DNA from: Trichomonas vaginalis G3
Taxonomy: Eukaryota > Parabasalia > Trichomonadida > Trichomonadidae
Length of the DNA stretch: 64,000 nucleotides
Direction of reading: 5' to 3'
NCBI RefSeq assembly: GCF_026262505.1
Contig: NC_067205.1
Location: 9,176,001-9,240,000, forward strand
In this document: piece by piece, positions 12,664-22,899 of the stretch
Numbering within the stretch: position 1 is the stretch's first letter
Layout of the letters: each line of letters starts with the position of its first letter
Made by a program: the position numbers and the translations under genes
The notes under the pieces: generated by a model
Seen by the model: the letters and a program-made list of their open reading frames with translations, nothing else
Told to the model about the DNA's origin: nothing
The model's database searches: none

Positions 12664-14266
12664 ATGTACGCCGCTCAGAATATAACGCCAACAGTTTGGA
12701 TGCCATGAACGGAAATGTTTCCGAATGGTATAACGAATGCGACAATGCCATTAGAAGGTCAGAAATAGTTCCTGGAACTTACGAATATACAACTGCTGTT
12801 TCTTATGGAAACGTAGGTGAGTTTGGAGAAGGTTCTTCAACAACAGTAGATATTGCTTGCGACAGGTTTCATATTATTTTCTATTGACAACTCATTCTTA
12901 TACGTGGAACAAGACATTGAAATAAAACCTTCTGCCAAGTTGTCTGACAAGAAAGGTTGCAATGGAATTTTCTATGTCGGATACCAATATGCTCCAGAAG
13001 TTTTCATGGGATATAAGATATATTCTAACTCTGACTTAGTTCAAACAGTAACATGGGCAAACTATGAATGGTTCGCTTTGAGAAACTCAGTACAACCACA
13101 AGCTAGAGAACAAACAGACCAGTATGCAAATATTGAGAAAATAAGAAGACTTGACCCTAACGTTCCAGGAGTTTATGTTAACCTTTCTGGTTCAGATGGA
13201 ACTGCTGCCACTAAAGTAAAACTGAAACTTAGAGTTCCTTTGTCATCTTTCCTCATCTTCAGGTTTTTAAGATACTTGCCAAACTGGGCAGGAAAAATTT
13301 CTATTGAACTTACTCCAAGCAAAAATAACTTAGTCATTGCACCAACACAAGACCCATTCACTATTACAGACGTAAAGGAACAAATCAAACGTCATTCGCC
13401 GAATTTTGCAAAGACAAAGTTGACTTAGACTTTGGTTTCTCAAACCTCAACAATGAAGTAAACTATTATTTCAATGCTGCTGGAACTGCTTGGGACCCAG
13501 TTAAGTTCACATGCGAAAAATTTGAATGCAAGAGAATAGAAAGCAGACTTGCAGTCTATATGTTGGACCCAGATATTTCAAATGCTTTAGCTGCCAAATA
13601 TATTGCAGTTCCACTTATGTTCCCTATACACCAAATATCTGTCAAAGACTTTGCAGGTGAAGTTGGAAACCAAAGTGCTGACCCAGGTGCAAGAACAGAT
13701 ATTGCTTTAACAACTGCAATGAAACATGCAGATACTATGTTTGTACTGTTCAGACGAACTATAAATGACTATTCTTGTTTCTACAACCCTGGTATTAAAT
13801 ATCATATAAACATAGATGGCAAAATATTATCCAAGAGAAGAATATTCTACAGTTGAGGATATGAGTCATACAACTTGACATTAGATGCTATGAACTTTAA
13901 CAACAACTTCACAACAACCATTAACCCTGAAATGCAAATTCTATTAGCCATATGTGAAAGTATGGACTCATACAGGAGGTCAAAAAACTCAATATACAAA
14001 TGGAGACCGTTCAAACTTTTGGCTTGGCATTCCATTTGCTGACTCAGAAGACTTATGGGTGGTATTTCAACTGTTGGTACTGTACAAATACAATATACTG
14101 GTGACAGAGACGGTCCAGATGAACTGAGAGCAAAGAAGTTTACAAAACCAATAGCACTTTTCACGGAAGATGCTCTTTTGAAGATTCGTTCGATGAAACC
14201 TGCTGGGCTCCTCAGATTGGTATAACGACAGCTTCCATCGAGCAGATTTTGGCAGCAGGTCAGTAA
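12664..14266 (+). pseudogene. Polinton A major capsid protein candidate (broken)
   Basis: Decayed copy of the gene intact at 43911-45518. It begins MYAAQ after a short spacer and ends with an alanine/glutamine-rich tail. Length (about 535 codons in the better copy), beta-strand-rich composition, and position upstream of the minor capsid and ATPase genes fit the double jelly-roll major capsid protein known from Polintons. Assignment rests on context and general features, not on an alignment. Several breaks. Confidence 0.55.
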
Positions 14267-14368
14267 GTTGTTCTTGAACTGACTTCTCTCCGTCAAATAT
14301 TGACAGTACGCCAGTTTTGACATAATATTGTATTATAAACTTCCTTTAAAATATCTGTAAGTTGTTGT

Positions 14369-14574
14369 TATATTTTGTCAACGTCAAGAACTTTCACCAT
14401 CTCGTTATACCAACTTTCTTTGCTTTATGAAAATATTTAGGTTCAGCAAAGACTGCCTATTCTATAACATTTACCATTGTTGTATAAAGAACTATTTCTG
14501 TCAATGTATTTGTATTGTTTGTGAGTATAAACTTTGTTCTGCTTCAATTCAATAAGATATCCGAATACGTCCAT
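14369..14574 (-). pseudogene. Small antisense gene between capsid candidates (Polinton A)
   Basis: Counterpart of the 68-residue frame at 43599-43805 in Polinton B, read on the strand opposite to its neighbours. Its start faces the start of the next gene (14593) across about 18 bases, so the two probably share a promoter. Function unknown; no motif recognised. Broken here. Confidence 0.4.
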
Positions 14575-14592
14575 CTTTTTATTCTAAGTAAA

Positions 14593-15134
14593 ATGTCATT
14601 TCCGAAAAATAGAAGCGTAAGTGTTTCAAAAGGTTTAATGGCGGTGGCAGATGTGAAGTTAAATTCACCAACTCAAACAAACAGTCAAAGTGTTATTGTC
14701 AATGTCCAAAGACAGAGATGTTGAAGTGGGGAAACCATACGAAGACGAAGATGGTATAACAATTGTTCCTGTAAAAGAACCAACATATCTGAAGTTAGCA
14801 GAGACTTAAGTTCTGTTGCAGATATTCGAAACGACTACCAACAACTGAAAGACAAACTTCAAACTCAGGAAAAGATTTGTCAGGCTTTAAGTATAATGTT
14901 AAACTTGGTCGAACACAACCCTGTAAAAGTGAACTCATATGTCATTGCACCTCATGAAGTCTTGAAAGAACTATTGAAACTTTTGACAGAGGCAGACGAT
15001 ATAAACATCAAAGAAATAGAACCCGACATTAGTTGCTGTGGTGTTCATATAATGTCATTGACAAGATATACGTTATGAAAGGAGGTGAAACGTTGAACTT
15101 AAAGTATAGTTCCCAGACGTCATAAAATATTTGA
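14593..15134 (+). pseudogene. Unknown Polinton protein MSFPKNRSVS... (Polinton A)
   Basis: Span of a gene of roughly 180 codons. It starts MSFPKNRSVSVSKGLMAVAD, passes through a short helical stretch (RNDYQQLKDK), and ends with a beta-type segment (about VIDKIYVMKGGETLNLKYS). It is not recognised. It lies between the major and minor capsid candidates in both copies, so a minor virion role is plausible. Broken in both copies. Confidence 0.4.
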
Positions 15135-15172
15135 CGACCACAACATTTCATTAAAATTTATTTGCTAAGTAA

Positions 15173-15968
15173 ATGGCAGAAGATATAATGGTTATACTAT
15201 TACGACTAAAAACCCTGAGTCATATAATTCTATAACAACAAACTTACAAAGTCCTCAAGGACGGTATTGTAAACTAACTTTAAACACAATGACGACTAAA
15301 GCCTGTTTTGCTCTTTTGACACCAGAAGACTTTATTGTTGTGAATGGTAAAAAATACTCCTTTGAAGATACTTACTCAGATATACCACCAACAGGTTTGT
15401 TGACTTATTTAATACTTTAAGGACGGGTGTAACATGTGCTGCAACTAGAGCAGGTTTCATTATGTTTGGATGTCCGACTGAGTTTACTATAAACGATATG
15501 AGCTATAATACAAAACTTATTTCTGGTTTTTACTACCAACAGTTTCCTATAACAGGAAAAGGTGTCATACAAGGAATGTCTATTCCATTGACATTAAGCA
15601 CACCAATCTTATATATTGTTTCAAACTTAGGTTCAAAGTGTTATTCGAATGTCGACAGAAACTATTATGACCAAAAAGATACTTATGCGTATAAACAATA
15701 CTTTCTCTGCTGGTTTGCCTATTGTTCATTCGAATGCAGAATTTTCAACCTTAGTGAACTCAAACACTTTGGCAAGTATAACGTTGACATTAGTTGACGC
15801 AAACTTTGTTCCTGTAAAACTTTTATGTCCTATGTATTTGTCAATGACGGCAGAAAGTTTCGAATTGGAAGATGCAACTGGTGAAAGTATTGTATTACAA
15901 GAACAACTTCAACAACAAATAGCTCAAGAACAACAAATGCAACAAATCAACAACAAAGTCAAGAATAA
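15173..15968 (+). pseudogene. Polinton A minor capsid (penton-like) candidate
   Basis: Decayed copy of the gene at 41950-42755. The protein starts MAEDIMVYTITTKNPESYNS, is rich in beta-prone segments, and ends in a glutamine/methionine tail. Size (about 265 codons) and placement between the major capsid candidate and the helicase fit a single jelly-roll minor capsid protein. Function is inferred from context only. A few breaks. Confidence 0.45.
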
Positions 15969-15995
15969 AAAAAATATTTTTTTATTTTTATAAAA

Positions 15996-17236
15996 ATGTT
16001 TACAGAATAGATGTTTCAGATTTTTATGACTTCCAAGCATTCAGAAATATGTGTCCATTTAGAGACTATAACAAAGCAGTCGAGAATTTGAAACGTTTAG
16101 TCATTTATGTTGACTCTGCCCCCAGAATGTTATGTTATGAAAGAATGGGATGTAGTCTTTAACAAACCTAAAGCAACAATAGTTTTCAGAACAAGAATGT
16201 AGACAGAAACTTAAGAAAATAAAAGTCGTACAAGTTGGCATGAAGATGTTAGATGCTTGGGATATCTTATTGTCAAAGTTAGAAGATTTTCAGTTCGAGG
16301 TATAAAGTTCTATACACCTTCTCCAAACTTCTATTCTATCTTCACTGGATATAAAATAAATGAACAAGTAGAATGGAAAGAAAATATTATAGAAGCTTGG
16401 TTAGACCATGTCAAAGAAATTATATGCAATGGAAACGAAAGAGTCTATGAGTATATCTTATGTTGGTTTGCAAACATCTTACAACATCCAAGTGCTAAAA
16501 TGAAACTGCTCTCATTATAATTGGAAAACAAGGAACTGGTAAGAATACTTTCTTTACAGATATTTTGTGCAAACTGTTAGAGGGCTATTCGAATCCGAAT
16601 ATGACAAACTTAGAAAACATCTGTGGCAAGTTTAACTCCTCAATAGAGAATATGAAACTTATAGTTTGCAATGAACTTCAAAGTATAGATACAACAAAAG
16701 TTTTGAACTCAGATGCTTTGAAGAGTCTTATAACAGACAAAGTTGGAGTTGTTGAAAGAAAGTATAAAGACCAAAGAGTTTGTGAAAATGTTGCAAACTT
16801 CATTATGGTTTCAAACAATGCTGTTCCAATGAAGTTAGAAAGTTCTGACAGAAGATATGTAGTTGTCAGAACGTCAGATTCTCATATGCAAGATACAGAA
16901 TATTTTGACGCTTTGTCAGAATGTTTGACATCTGACTTTTACAACCACTTGTTCTCATATTTTATGACATTAGATATTTCAAAGTTCAATCCAAGACAAA
17001 TTCCACATACCGAAGAGAGACAAACATTGTTAGAAGCAAACAAGAGTGTATATGAACTGTTCATAGATGAAACTGACTTTGTGTCATTAGATGAAAGGTC
17101 ATTGTACGATTCGTATAAACAATATTGTCAAGAATATGGTTATATGACAGCTTCTAAACGAACATTCTTGGCAAATGTCAAAAGTCTTTTAGACGTACAG
17201 AATGGTGTATATACAAAGAAAATTTTTTATGAGTAA
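15996..17236 (+). pseudogene. Polinton A SF3 (D5-like) helicase
   Basis: Decayed copy of the helicase intact at 40686-41921. The C-terminal half is well kept here and shows Walker B (LIVCNEL) and motif C (NFIMVSNN). The Walker A region (IIGKQGTGKNTFF) is also recognisable. SF3 helicases of this class unwind DNA for replication in large DNA viruses and some Polintons. The promoter side has the AT-rich string TTTTTATTTTTATAAAA just before the start. A few breaks. Confidence 0.75.
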
Positions 17237-17270
17237 ATTTAAAAAAAATATTTTTTATCCGATAGAAAAG

Positions 17271-17690
17271 ATGGCAAAATTCATCTCAGTAAACAAGTAC
17301 ATGTCAGGACTTAAAGAAGAACTAGACCAATTCACATATTTGAATGTTTACTTCTACCATTTTGAAAAGTCTTCATTCAGCAAAGTTTGGAACATCGAAC
17401 CAGTTAAGTTTGCTATTGTGACTAAAAATGGTGCGAAATTTGAAGACTTAGACATAGAAGGTTTGTTAACAGTCAAAGAAAGTTTTGACAGAAGGTTCTC
17501 AAACCTTAAAGAAGGCAAAGCATACAAACTTGTTATACCTTATGAACCAAAGAAAGCAGACGACTATGAATATTATGAGTCTAAGATAGTTGAAGTTCAA
17601 GGTAAATTGGGTAAAAAGATTTTAGAGTCTAAGCCAGTGTTTACTCCTAAAGAGGAAGAGAACATTGACATTGACCCAGAAATGTTCTAA
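17271..17690 (+). CDS. 139-residue protein with acidic tail ending in Phe; SSB-like candidate (Polinton A)
   Basis: The frame is open in this copy and in Polinton B (40228-40647). The body (MAKFISVNKYMSGLKEELD...) mixes beta-prone and charged segments. The C-terminus is acidic and ends in an aromatic residue (EEENIDIDPEMF). An acidic tail ending in Phe is typical of single-strand DNA-binding proteins such as phage T7 gp2.5 and bacterial SSB, where it binds replication partners. It sits directly after the helicase, which fits. No OB-fold was demonstrated, so this is a hypothesis. Confidence 0.55.
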   Translation: MAKFISVNKYMSGLKEELDQFTYLNVYFYHFEKSSFSKVWNIEPVKFAIVTKNGAKFEDLDIEGLLTVKESFDRRFSNLKEGKAYKLVIPYEPKKADDYEYYESKIVEVQGKLGKKILESKPVFTPKEEENIDIDPEMF

Positions 17691-17709
17691 AAATAAAATT
17701 TTATTTTTA
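17688..17709. terminator. Palindrome shared by two convergent genes (Polinton A)
   Basis: A perfect 22-base dyad centred at 17698/17699, reading TAAAAATAAAA on each strand. Its outer TAA on the plus strand is the stop of the SSB-like gene, and on the minus strand the stop of the 150-residue gene. Each arm also holds an AATAAA-like word. The same palindrome is kept at 40209-40230. It probably sets both 3' ends. Confidence 0.6.
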
Positions 17710-18159
17710 CATGTCAAATTTCTTTTTCTCTGGAACTGGTTCAGGTTCTTTCTTCTCTTCTTCTACTTTCTTTTCTTTCTTTTCTTTCTTCTTCTTTTCT
17801 GGTGGAGTTATGTCAAATTTGGCGCAACTATATTTATGTAAAAGTTCTTTGTCCTTTAATAGCTCATCTATTCTGTTTTCTATTTCATCTTCAAGAACAG
17901 CGCATGTGTCTTCTTTGCATTCTAAGAACTTTTGTTGGACTTCATCTTTCCAAGAGGCGTCATCTCTGTCAACAAGTCTGTCATTGACAAATTTTAAGAC
18001 TGCTCTGCTTAATGTTTTATGGTTCTTGTCATATTCCCAGAAACAGAACTTTAGAACAAATTCACCTTTCTTGTTTACACTATGTAAGATTTTATGGTCG
18101 ACAGATGTTTTGCTGTCGAAAAGCTTGTCTCGAATATAGATAGCGAAATCGCTAGACAT
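17707..18159 (-). CDS. 150-residue unknown protein with charged tail (Polinton A)
   Basis: Open frame starting MSSDFAIYIRDKLFDSKTSV, preserved in Polinton B (39759-40211) with few differences. The first 110 residues look globular with helices. The last 40 are a Lys/Glu/Pro run (EKKKKEKKEKK, then EPEPVPEKKK). No family is recognised. It is transcribed away from the packaging ATPase from a shared 36-base promoter region and converges on the SSB-like gene. Confidence 0.6.
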   Translation of the reverse strand: MSSDFAIYIRDKLFDSKTSVDHKILHSVNKKGEFVLKFCFWEYDKNHKTLSRAVLKFVNDRLVDRDDASWKDEVQQKFLECKEDTCAVLEDEIENRIDELLKDKELLHKYSCAKFDITPPEKKKKEKKEKKVEEEKKEPEPVPEKKKFDM

Positions 18160-18195
18160 TTTCTAAAAGATAAAAATTTTAATTTTTCTAAAAAT
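18160..18195. promoter_or_regulatory. Bidirectional promoter between ATPase and 150-residue gene (Polinton A)
   Basis: Only 36 bases separate the two divergent ATG codons. The stretch is nearly symmetric: TTTTCTAAAA on one side, then AAAATTTTAATTTTTCTAAA toward the other start. Both genes must draw initiation signals from it. It is kept in Polinton B at 39723-39758. Confidence 0.5.
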
Positions 18196-19069
18196 ATGTT
18201 AGAAAAAAAGTTTGCTGACATTGACAAGAAATTTGAGAATGTTTTAAACAAGAACAAGGTGAAGTTAGAAAATGCTCAGATAAAGCCTATACATGACAAG
18301 TTCTTATTTGCTCAGAATGGTATAACAGGTCTAATTGCACCACCTGGGTCGGGTAAGACTTTCACTTATCTTAAAATGGCTGCACAACAACAAGAACTAG
18401 ATGAGAAGAACCCATTCTATGAGTTAGTTGTCATTTGTAGTACTTCTGGTCAATTTGACCAAACGTCAATTCGTTCAAAGATATTATAAAGAAGTCTAAG
18501 TTAGTATGTATAAAGGATACTGAGTTGTTAGATTGGATAAAGAAGTACCAAAGAAGAGTTTTGAAGTATAATGCTATAAATGAGTATATAAATTCTAAGT
18601 TTAAAGACCCAAATGAGGAAATGCAGAGAATATTAGAGAAGAAACACTTCAGAAACAAACAGAAAGAGATAGAATACATTTCGAAGAAATTGCAATCTTA
18701 CGATTGGAAGACTTACCCTCATAGATGTCTTCTTATCTTAGATGATTTCGCCTCTCATCCTTTGTTAAAGAATAGAGAACAAGATATGTGTCGAATTCTT
18801 AAGAAGCTCAGACACTTTAACATCTCAGTTGTCATTTGTGTACAGACAGCAAAGAGTTTAAGTAAGGATGTTAAAAGAATACTTACTGACATTGTACTTT
18901 TCCCCGGATTGTCCGAAGACGATTTCATGGAACTTATGAAAGAGTCCATGGCAGGTAAGTTTGACAGACATGAACTATGGAGAAGTATAAAGTCATACAA
19001 GACCCTCATACTTCTTTCAGAATTCATATCTACGCGAACAAAGTTCAAATTGTAAAAAGTCAAGCTTGA
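18196..19069 (+). pseudogene. Polinton A genome-packaging ATPase (A32/FtsK-HerA type)
   Basis: Walker A is visible as APPGSGKTFTYLKMA and Walker B as RCLLILDDFASHPLL, followed by the arginine-rich region and VVICVQTAKSL. This is the pattern of the A32-like DNA-packaging ATPases of Polintons and large DNA viruses, which pump genome into capsids. The start MLEKKFADIDKK follows the shared promoter. About one break; the copy at 38847-39722 is open throughout. Confidence 0.75.
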
Positions 19070-19085
19070 AAAATAAATGGTTCAT

Positions 19086-19943
19086 CTACCCTACTTGTTT
19101 GAAGTTGTCAAAATACTCTGTTATTTTTTCCTTTAACAATGACAAATCTTCTTTGAAGGTAAGTATTGTACAACCTTTCATATCATAGTGTGTTTGAGGT
19201 AACGTATCTTGAACTATTTGTTTCACATCTTCATTCGGTGTCATTGAAATCGGTAAGTTTTCGCGATAGAACCAATTTCTGTCAGATTAGTAAATCTTAG
19301 CAAGGTCGTAAAAGCTTTTGTTGTTCTTCTGACTAAATGCAACATAACCATATCTCTGTCTTCTTCATTTTCCATCTCTTCAGTATAAATCATATACTTA
19401 TAGTTCTTTTCCTTTCCTTTTGGTACTGAACGTGGTATTCTTTTCTGAATGCTTTTGTCTTTTGCTTCAAGCTTGTTTTCCATCTCTTCACGTTCTTGTC
19501 TATGAATTTCGTCAAGAAGTCTGTAAATATTCCAAGCATAACGAGGCGAAGCCCACATTGCAACAGCATTTACAAGAAGTCTATGTACATAATATCCTCT
19601 CAACACCGTTTGGCAATTTTTCACGATTTTCATAGAGTTTTGGCGACTGCGGTTTTTTACTTACTCGCTGTTCTTCACTGTTTTCAGAAAAAAGTATGTC
19701 TCGCTGTGCTTCGCTCAAAAGTTCTTGTGTGCTTTGGTTCCTAAACCAGTCTTGTGGTTTCTTAGTATCTGGAGCAAAACATGCTGTCAAAATACTTTGC
19801 ATTTGGTACATATCGTCTTTGACCGAACGAATGAGACGGAGTTGTTTGTTAAACTGTATGTACTCGTATTCTTCATTTATAGCTTCATGAACGATAGCAG
19901 TTGTTGTGTTCTCTGTTGTTGACATATCTGTCTTTACATACAA
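19086..19943 (-). pseudogene. KilA-N / MSV199-type DNA-binding protein (Polinton A)
   Basis: The central stretch contains DWFRNQSTQELL and, further on, VNAVAMWASPRYAWNIYRLL. This is the characteristic core of KilA-N/MSV199 domains of poxviruses, iridoviruses and phages, followed by a Glu/Lys coiled coil and a segment YMIYTEEMENEEDRDMVM typical of their C-terminal regions. Such proteins are thought to bind nucleic acid and regulate. The gene points away from the ATPase's direction and ends close to it. Broken here; only fragments persist in Polinton B around 38690-38840. Confidence 0.6.
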
Positions 19944-20013
19944 AATAAAAAAAATATTTTATAAAAAATTAGCGTTATTTTCTGACTTTCACAAAAGACC
20001 AAAAATAAACGCT

Positions 20014-20578
20014 TTACATGTATTTTTCAGCAACTTCGTCAAATAATTTTATAGCTTTATCTATCTCATCTACTTCAAACGTTTCTTTACCTTTTATGGG
20101 AGCACCATATATTTTTCTCAAACTTTTCAAGTAGTTCTGTTTCTGCAGCCTCATTCAAATTAGCAAACACAACCTTGACTCTATTGCTGTACTGTCATAT
20201 CTTTGAGTTATATTATATGTCCTTCCTATCTTATATCTTTTTGTGTTGAAGTCCTTTCGGTTTCTGAACGATGTAAAGTAAGCCCTTCACTGCAACATCC
20301 GTATCGAATGAACCATATGTTATGAAGTTATATCCAACAAGGGTCTAACATAACAAACTATTGGTATAGACTTTTGTCTAAAAGATATGCTGCAGTTCCA
20401 TAGAATCTTACCGATATCATAAGCTCAGGATTTCTTGTCAAATTTTCTGAGTTGAAGCATTTCTAACCCAGTCCTTTGTTTTCTTTCCAGATGGAGATAT
20501 AATGTCTGACAAAGAATATTTGTTGTTATTCTTTGAGTATCTTACGTTTAAATCACCTATTCTAACCACTGGTGGCAT
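20014..20578 (-). pseudogene. Second KilA-N type gene with T5orf172-like C-terminus (Polinton A)
   Basis: The start MPPVVRIGDLNVRYS is followed by YSLSDIISPSGKKTKDWVRN, matching the KilA-N motif seen in the preceding gene (DWFRNQST). Towards the end come KRYKIGRTYNITQRYDS and a helix LNEAAETELLEKFEK. This is the pattern of the T5orf172 (GIY-YIG-like) domain often fused to KilA-N/Bro proteins. The gene is heavily decayed, so only domain content is claimed. No counterpart is visible in Polinton B. Confidence 0.5.
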
Positions 20579-20719
20579 TGTCTATCCTTTCTAACTGTTT
20601 CAAACTCAATGTTGTCATTTTGTTCTTACATACAAATAAAAAATAAATAAAATAAAATACTTTAATTTTTTCTGTCTTAAGGAAACTCATGAAAATTGGT
20701 CATTTTTCAACAAATAATA

Positions 20720-21360
20720 TTTTTAGGTGAAGAGGTTGAGATCTAACACCGTTTTTCTACCTCCTTTCTAACATGGTCTAAAACCACGAAAATCATGAAA
20801 TTTCATACGGAATTCAGCAAAAATAAAGTTTATGTTAGAAATGTTAGATCTAACACGTTTTTAAAACGTTTTCTAACATGGTCTAAAACACACAAACTCA
20901 TGAAATTGTGTGCATTTTTCAGCAAAAATATATTTTAGTGAAGAGGTGAGATCTCACCGTTTTCTCACCCGTTTTCTAACATGGTCTAAAACACAAAACT
21001 CATGAATTTGTGCTGAAATTCTCGTTAATTCAGCAAAAATATATTTTAGGTAGATGGTTAGATCTAACCTCATTTCTAACCTCTTTTCTATCCCAGTTAT
21101 TTTATAAGCGTTTACATGGTAAACGTTATGAATTCGTGAGACTCTAAACAGTTTTGTAGCTTCTATTTCTTCTTTTAGTACATCGAATGTTTTAACAATG
21201 CCGAAAGTTTCTTTATATTTCTTCTTGACGTCAGATAGAAGGAATCTTCTTGCTGTTGGATAGTTTTTGTCAAGACTTCATTGCAAATGACCAAAAATAT
21301 ATTTTATGTTAGCATGTTAGATCTAACACGTTTTCTAACCTCTTTTCTAACATAACTATT
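20720..21360 (+). repeat. TAGATCT/GAGATCT palindromic repeats (Polinton A cluster)
   Basis: Five copies of a dyad with AGATCT in the middle, at about 20735-20748, 20842-20855, 20945-20958, 21056-21069 and 21315-21328. Arms differ but match within a copy: TGTTAGATCTAACA, GGTGAGATCTCACC, GGTTAGATCTAACC. After each dyad come spaced half-words (CTAACC, CTCACC) separated by short T-rich strings. Repeated flanks such as ATGGTCTAAAACACAAACTC and CAGCAAAAATATATTTTA show the copies arose by duplication. No gene lies in this part. Confidence 0.7.
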
Positions 21361-21524
21361 TACAAGCGTTTTACATGGTATATGTTGCGATGGTTCATGA
21401 CTTTAAACAGTTTTGTAGCCTCTATTTCTTCTTTTAGTACATCGAATGTTTTAACGATACCGAAGGTTTCTTTATATTTCTTCTTGACGTCAGATAGAAG
21501 GAAATCTTCTGCTGTTGGATAGTT
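21110..21524 (-). pseudogene. Two partial copies of the C-terminal end of the 37.4-kb gene
   Basis: Minus-strand segments at about 21130-21290 and 21400-21524 encode versions of FLLSDVKKKYKETFGIVKTF and flanking residues, matching plus-strand 38200-38310 in Polinton B. They are separated by one of the palindromic repeats, so the gene end and repeat were duplicated together. Confidence 0.5.
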
Positions 21525-22261
21525 TAGTTAGTATACATATCATGTGTACGGAGGCACTGCGTTCCACCGTACCCATTATATGTGAATTTGACACTTTACA
21601 AAACCGTTAACATATATTTTACAACACAAACGACAACACTAACTTAACATTAAATATTTACAAAGCCGCCAACCACTTCACCTCACTAACGTTTTCACAA
21701 ACGACTTCACTAATGTAAAAAATAAACGTTCTCACTTACAAAAGTATTGCAACTCCTCCCATTGCTGTGCTTCACATAACAGCTCATAATCTTCTGACTC
21801 ACTTTCTTCTTCATATAGGTCAAAGTCACTGTCAAAATAAATGTTAGTAAGTTTTGACAAAGCTAATGAAACACGCTTACCGTTTGTATCTATAGTTAGT
21901 ATACATATCATGTGTACGGAGGCACTGCGTTCCACCGTACCCATTATATGTGAATTTGACACTTTACAAAACCGTTAACATATATTTTACAACACAAACG
22001 ACAACACTAACTTAACATTAAATATTTACAAAGCCGCCAACCACTTCACCTCACTAACGTTTTCACAAACGACTTCACTAATGTAAAAAATAAACGTTCT
22101 CACTTACAAAAGTATTGCAACTCCTCCCATTGCTGTGCTTCACATAACAGCTCATAATCTTCTGACTCACTTTCTTCTTCATATAGGTCAAAGTCACTGT
22201 CAAAATAAATGTTAGTAAGTTTTGACAAAGCTAATGAAACACGCTTACCGTTTGTATCTAT
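21525..22261. repeat. 368-base tandem duplication
   Basis: Bases 21525-21892 recur at 21893-22260 without visible difference (period 368). The unit carries the 3' half of the minus-strand unknown gene at 22100-22429 and a hairpin-like string with GTACGGAGG against CCACCGTAC. Identity of the copies implies a very recent duplication or an assembly duplication. Confidence 0.8.
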
Positions 22262-22429
22262 TGCTTTTATATATCTCCCATTATGTTTGTTGTCATAAAC
22301 GCTCAAACAACTTTTCCCTTTCTCCCTCGCTATCTGATAGAATGTATTTTCACGAGGAACGAAGAACAAATTCTTGAACTCATGACCGTTGTAGTTTGTT
22401 ATCTCAATGTTTTCGTCATTTACATCCAA
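22100..22429 (-). pseudogene. Unknown short gene with acidic C-terminus (Polinton A)
   Basis: The frame encodes about 109 residues, including VPRENTFYQIAREKGKSCLS and an acidic run DLYEEESESEDYELL. Its end is duplicated next door. No family is recognised, and no counterpart is seen in Polinton B. The start is uncertain. Confidence 0.35.
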
Positions 22430-22851
22430 ATAAAAATAAAAATTAATAAAAAATAAAACTTAAAAATTAATGATTATCACCACCCTCACACGTATGAAAA
22501 ACATAGACACAAAAATAAATTTAGGTGAAGCGGTGAGATCTCACCTCTTTTTTCACCTGTTTTTCACCCTGTTGAATTCATTGCTTTATAACTCTCTTCT
22601 TGGTTTCTTTTTAGTGCTTTCTGTCACGTCTGTCTCCAACTTGACTGTCCTTTCTTCTTCGGCCGTAATGAACCAGTTACTTCCACCAGTCACATGGGTT
22701 AAATGGTCTTTTAGGGTTTCTCAGTATCCATCTCCTTAGGGCCATACGGAAGAACTACTGATGGAGGAAGCGTTCCATTTCGACTTCTATTTATTAATGC
22801 ATTGTTTCACCGTTTCATCTGGTCATTGAACGGTCTGTTCTAGTCCTCTTC
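22430..22851. other. Non-coding or unrecognised stretch before the gap
   Basis: Begins with an AT string (AATAAAAATAAAAATTAATA) of the kind found at gene borders in these elements, then one more palindrome copy (GGTGAGATCTCACC, 22532-22545) with half-words CACC following. The last 250 bases hold no convincing frame on either strand, though the minus strand has fragments such as LPPSVVLPYGPKEMDTE that may be decayed coding sequence. Confidence 0.4.
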
Positions 22852-22876
22852 NNNNNNNNNNNNNNNNNNNNNNNNN
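22852..22876. other. Assembly gap (25 N)
   Basis: Twenty-five undetermined bases. The sequence right after it matches Polinton B immediately downstream of its methyltransferase gene. The sequence before it lies in the repeat-rich part that in Polinton B borders the gene near 37.4 kb. So the true distance may be many kilobases. Confidence 0.95.
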
Positions 22877-22899
22877 TTTGTTATGACACTTTCTCCGGT

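Noticed and set aside
17711-18139. 142-codon Ser/Phe-rich plus-strand frame
   Set aside because: Exact antisense shadow of the conserved 150-residue gene; low-complexity translation of its Lys/Glu tail.
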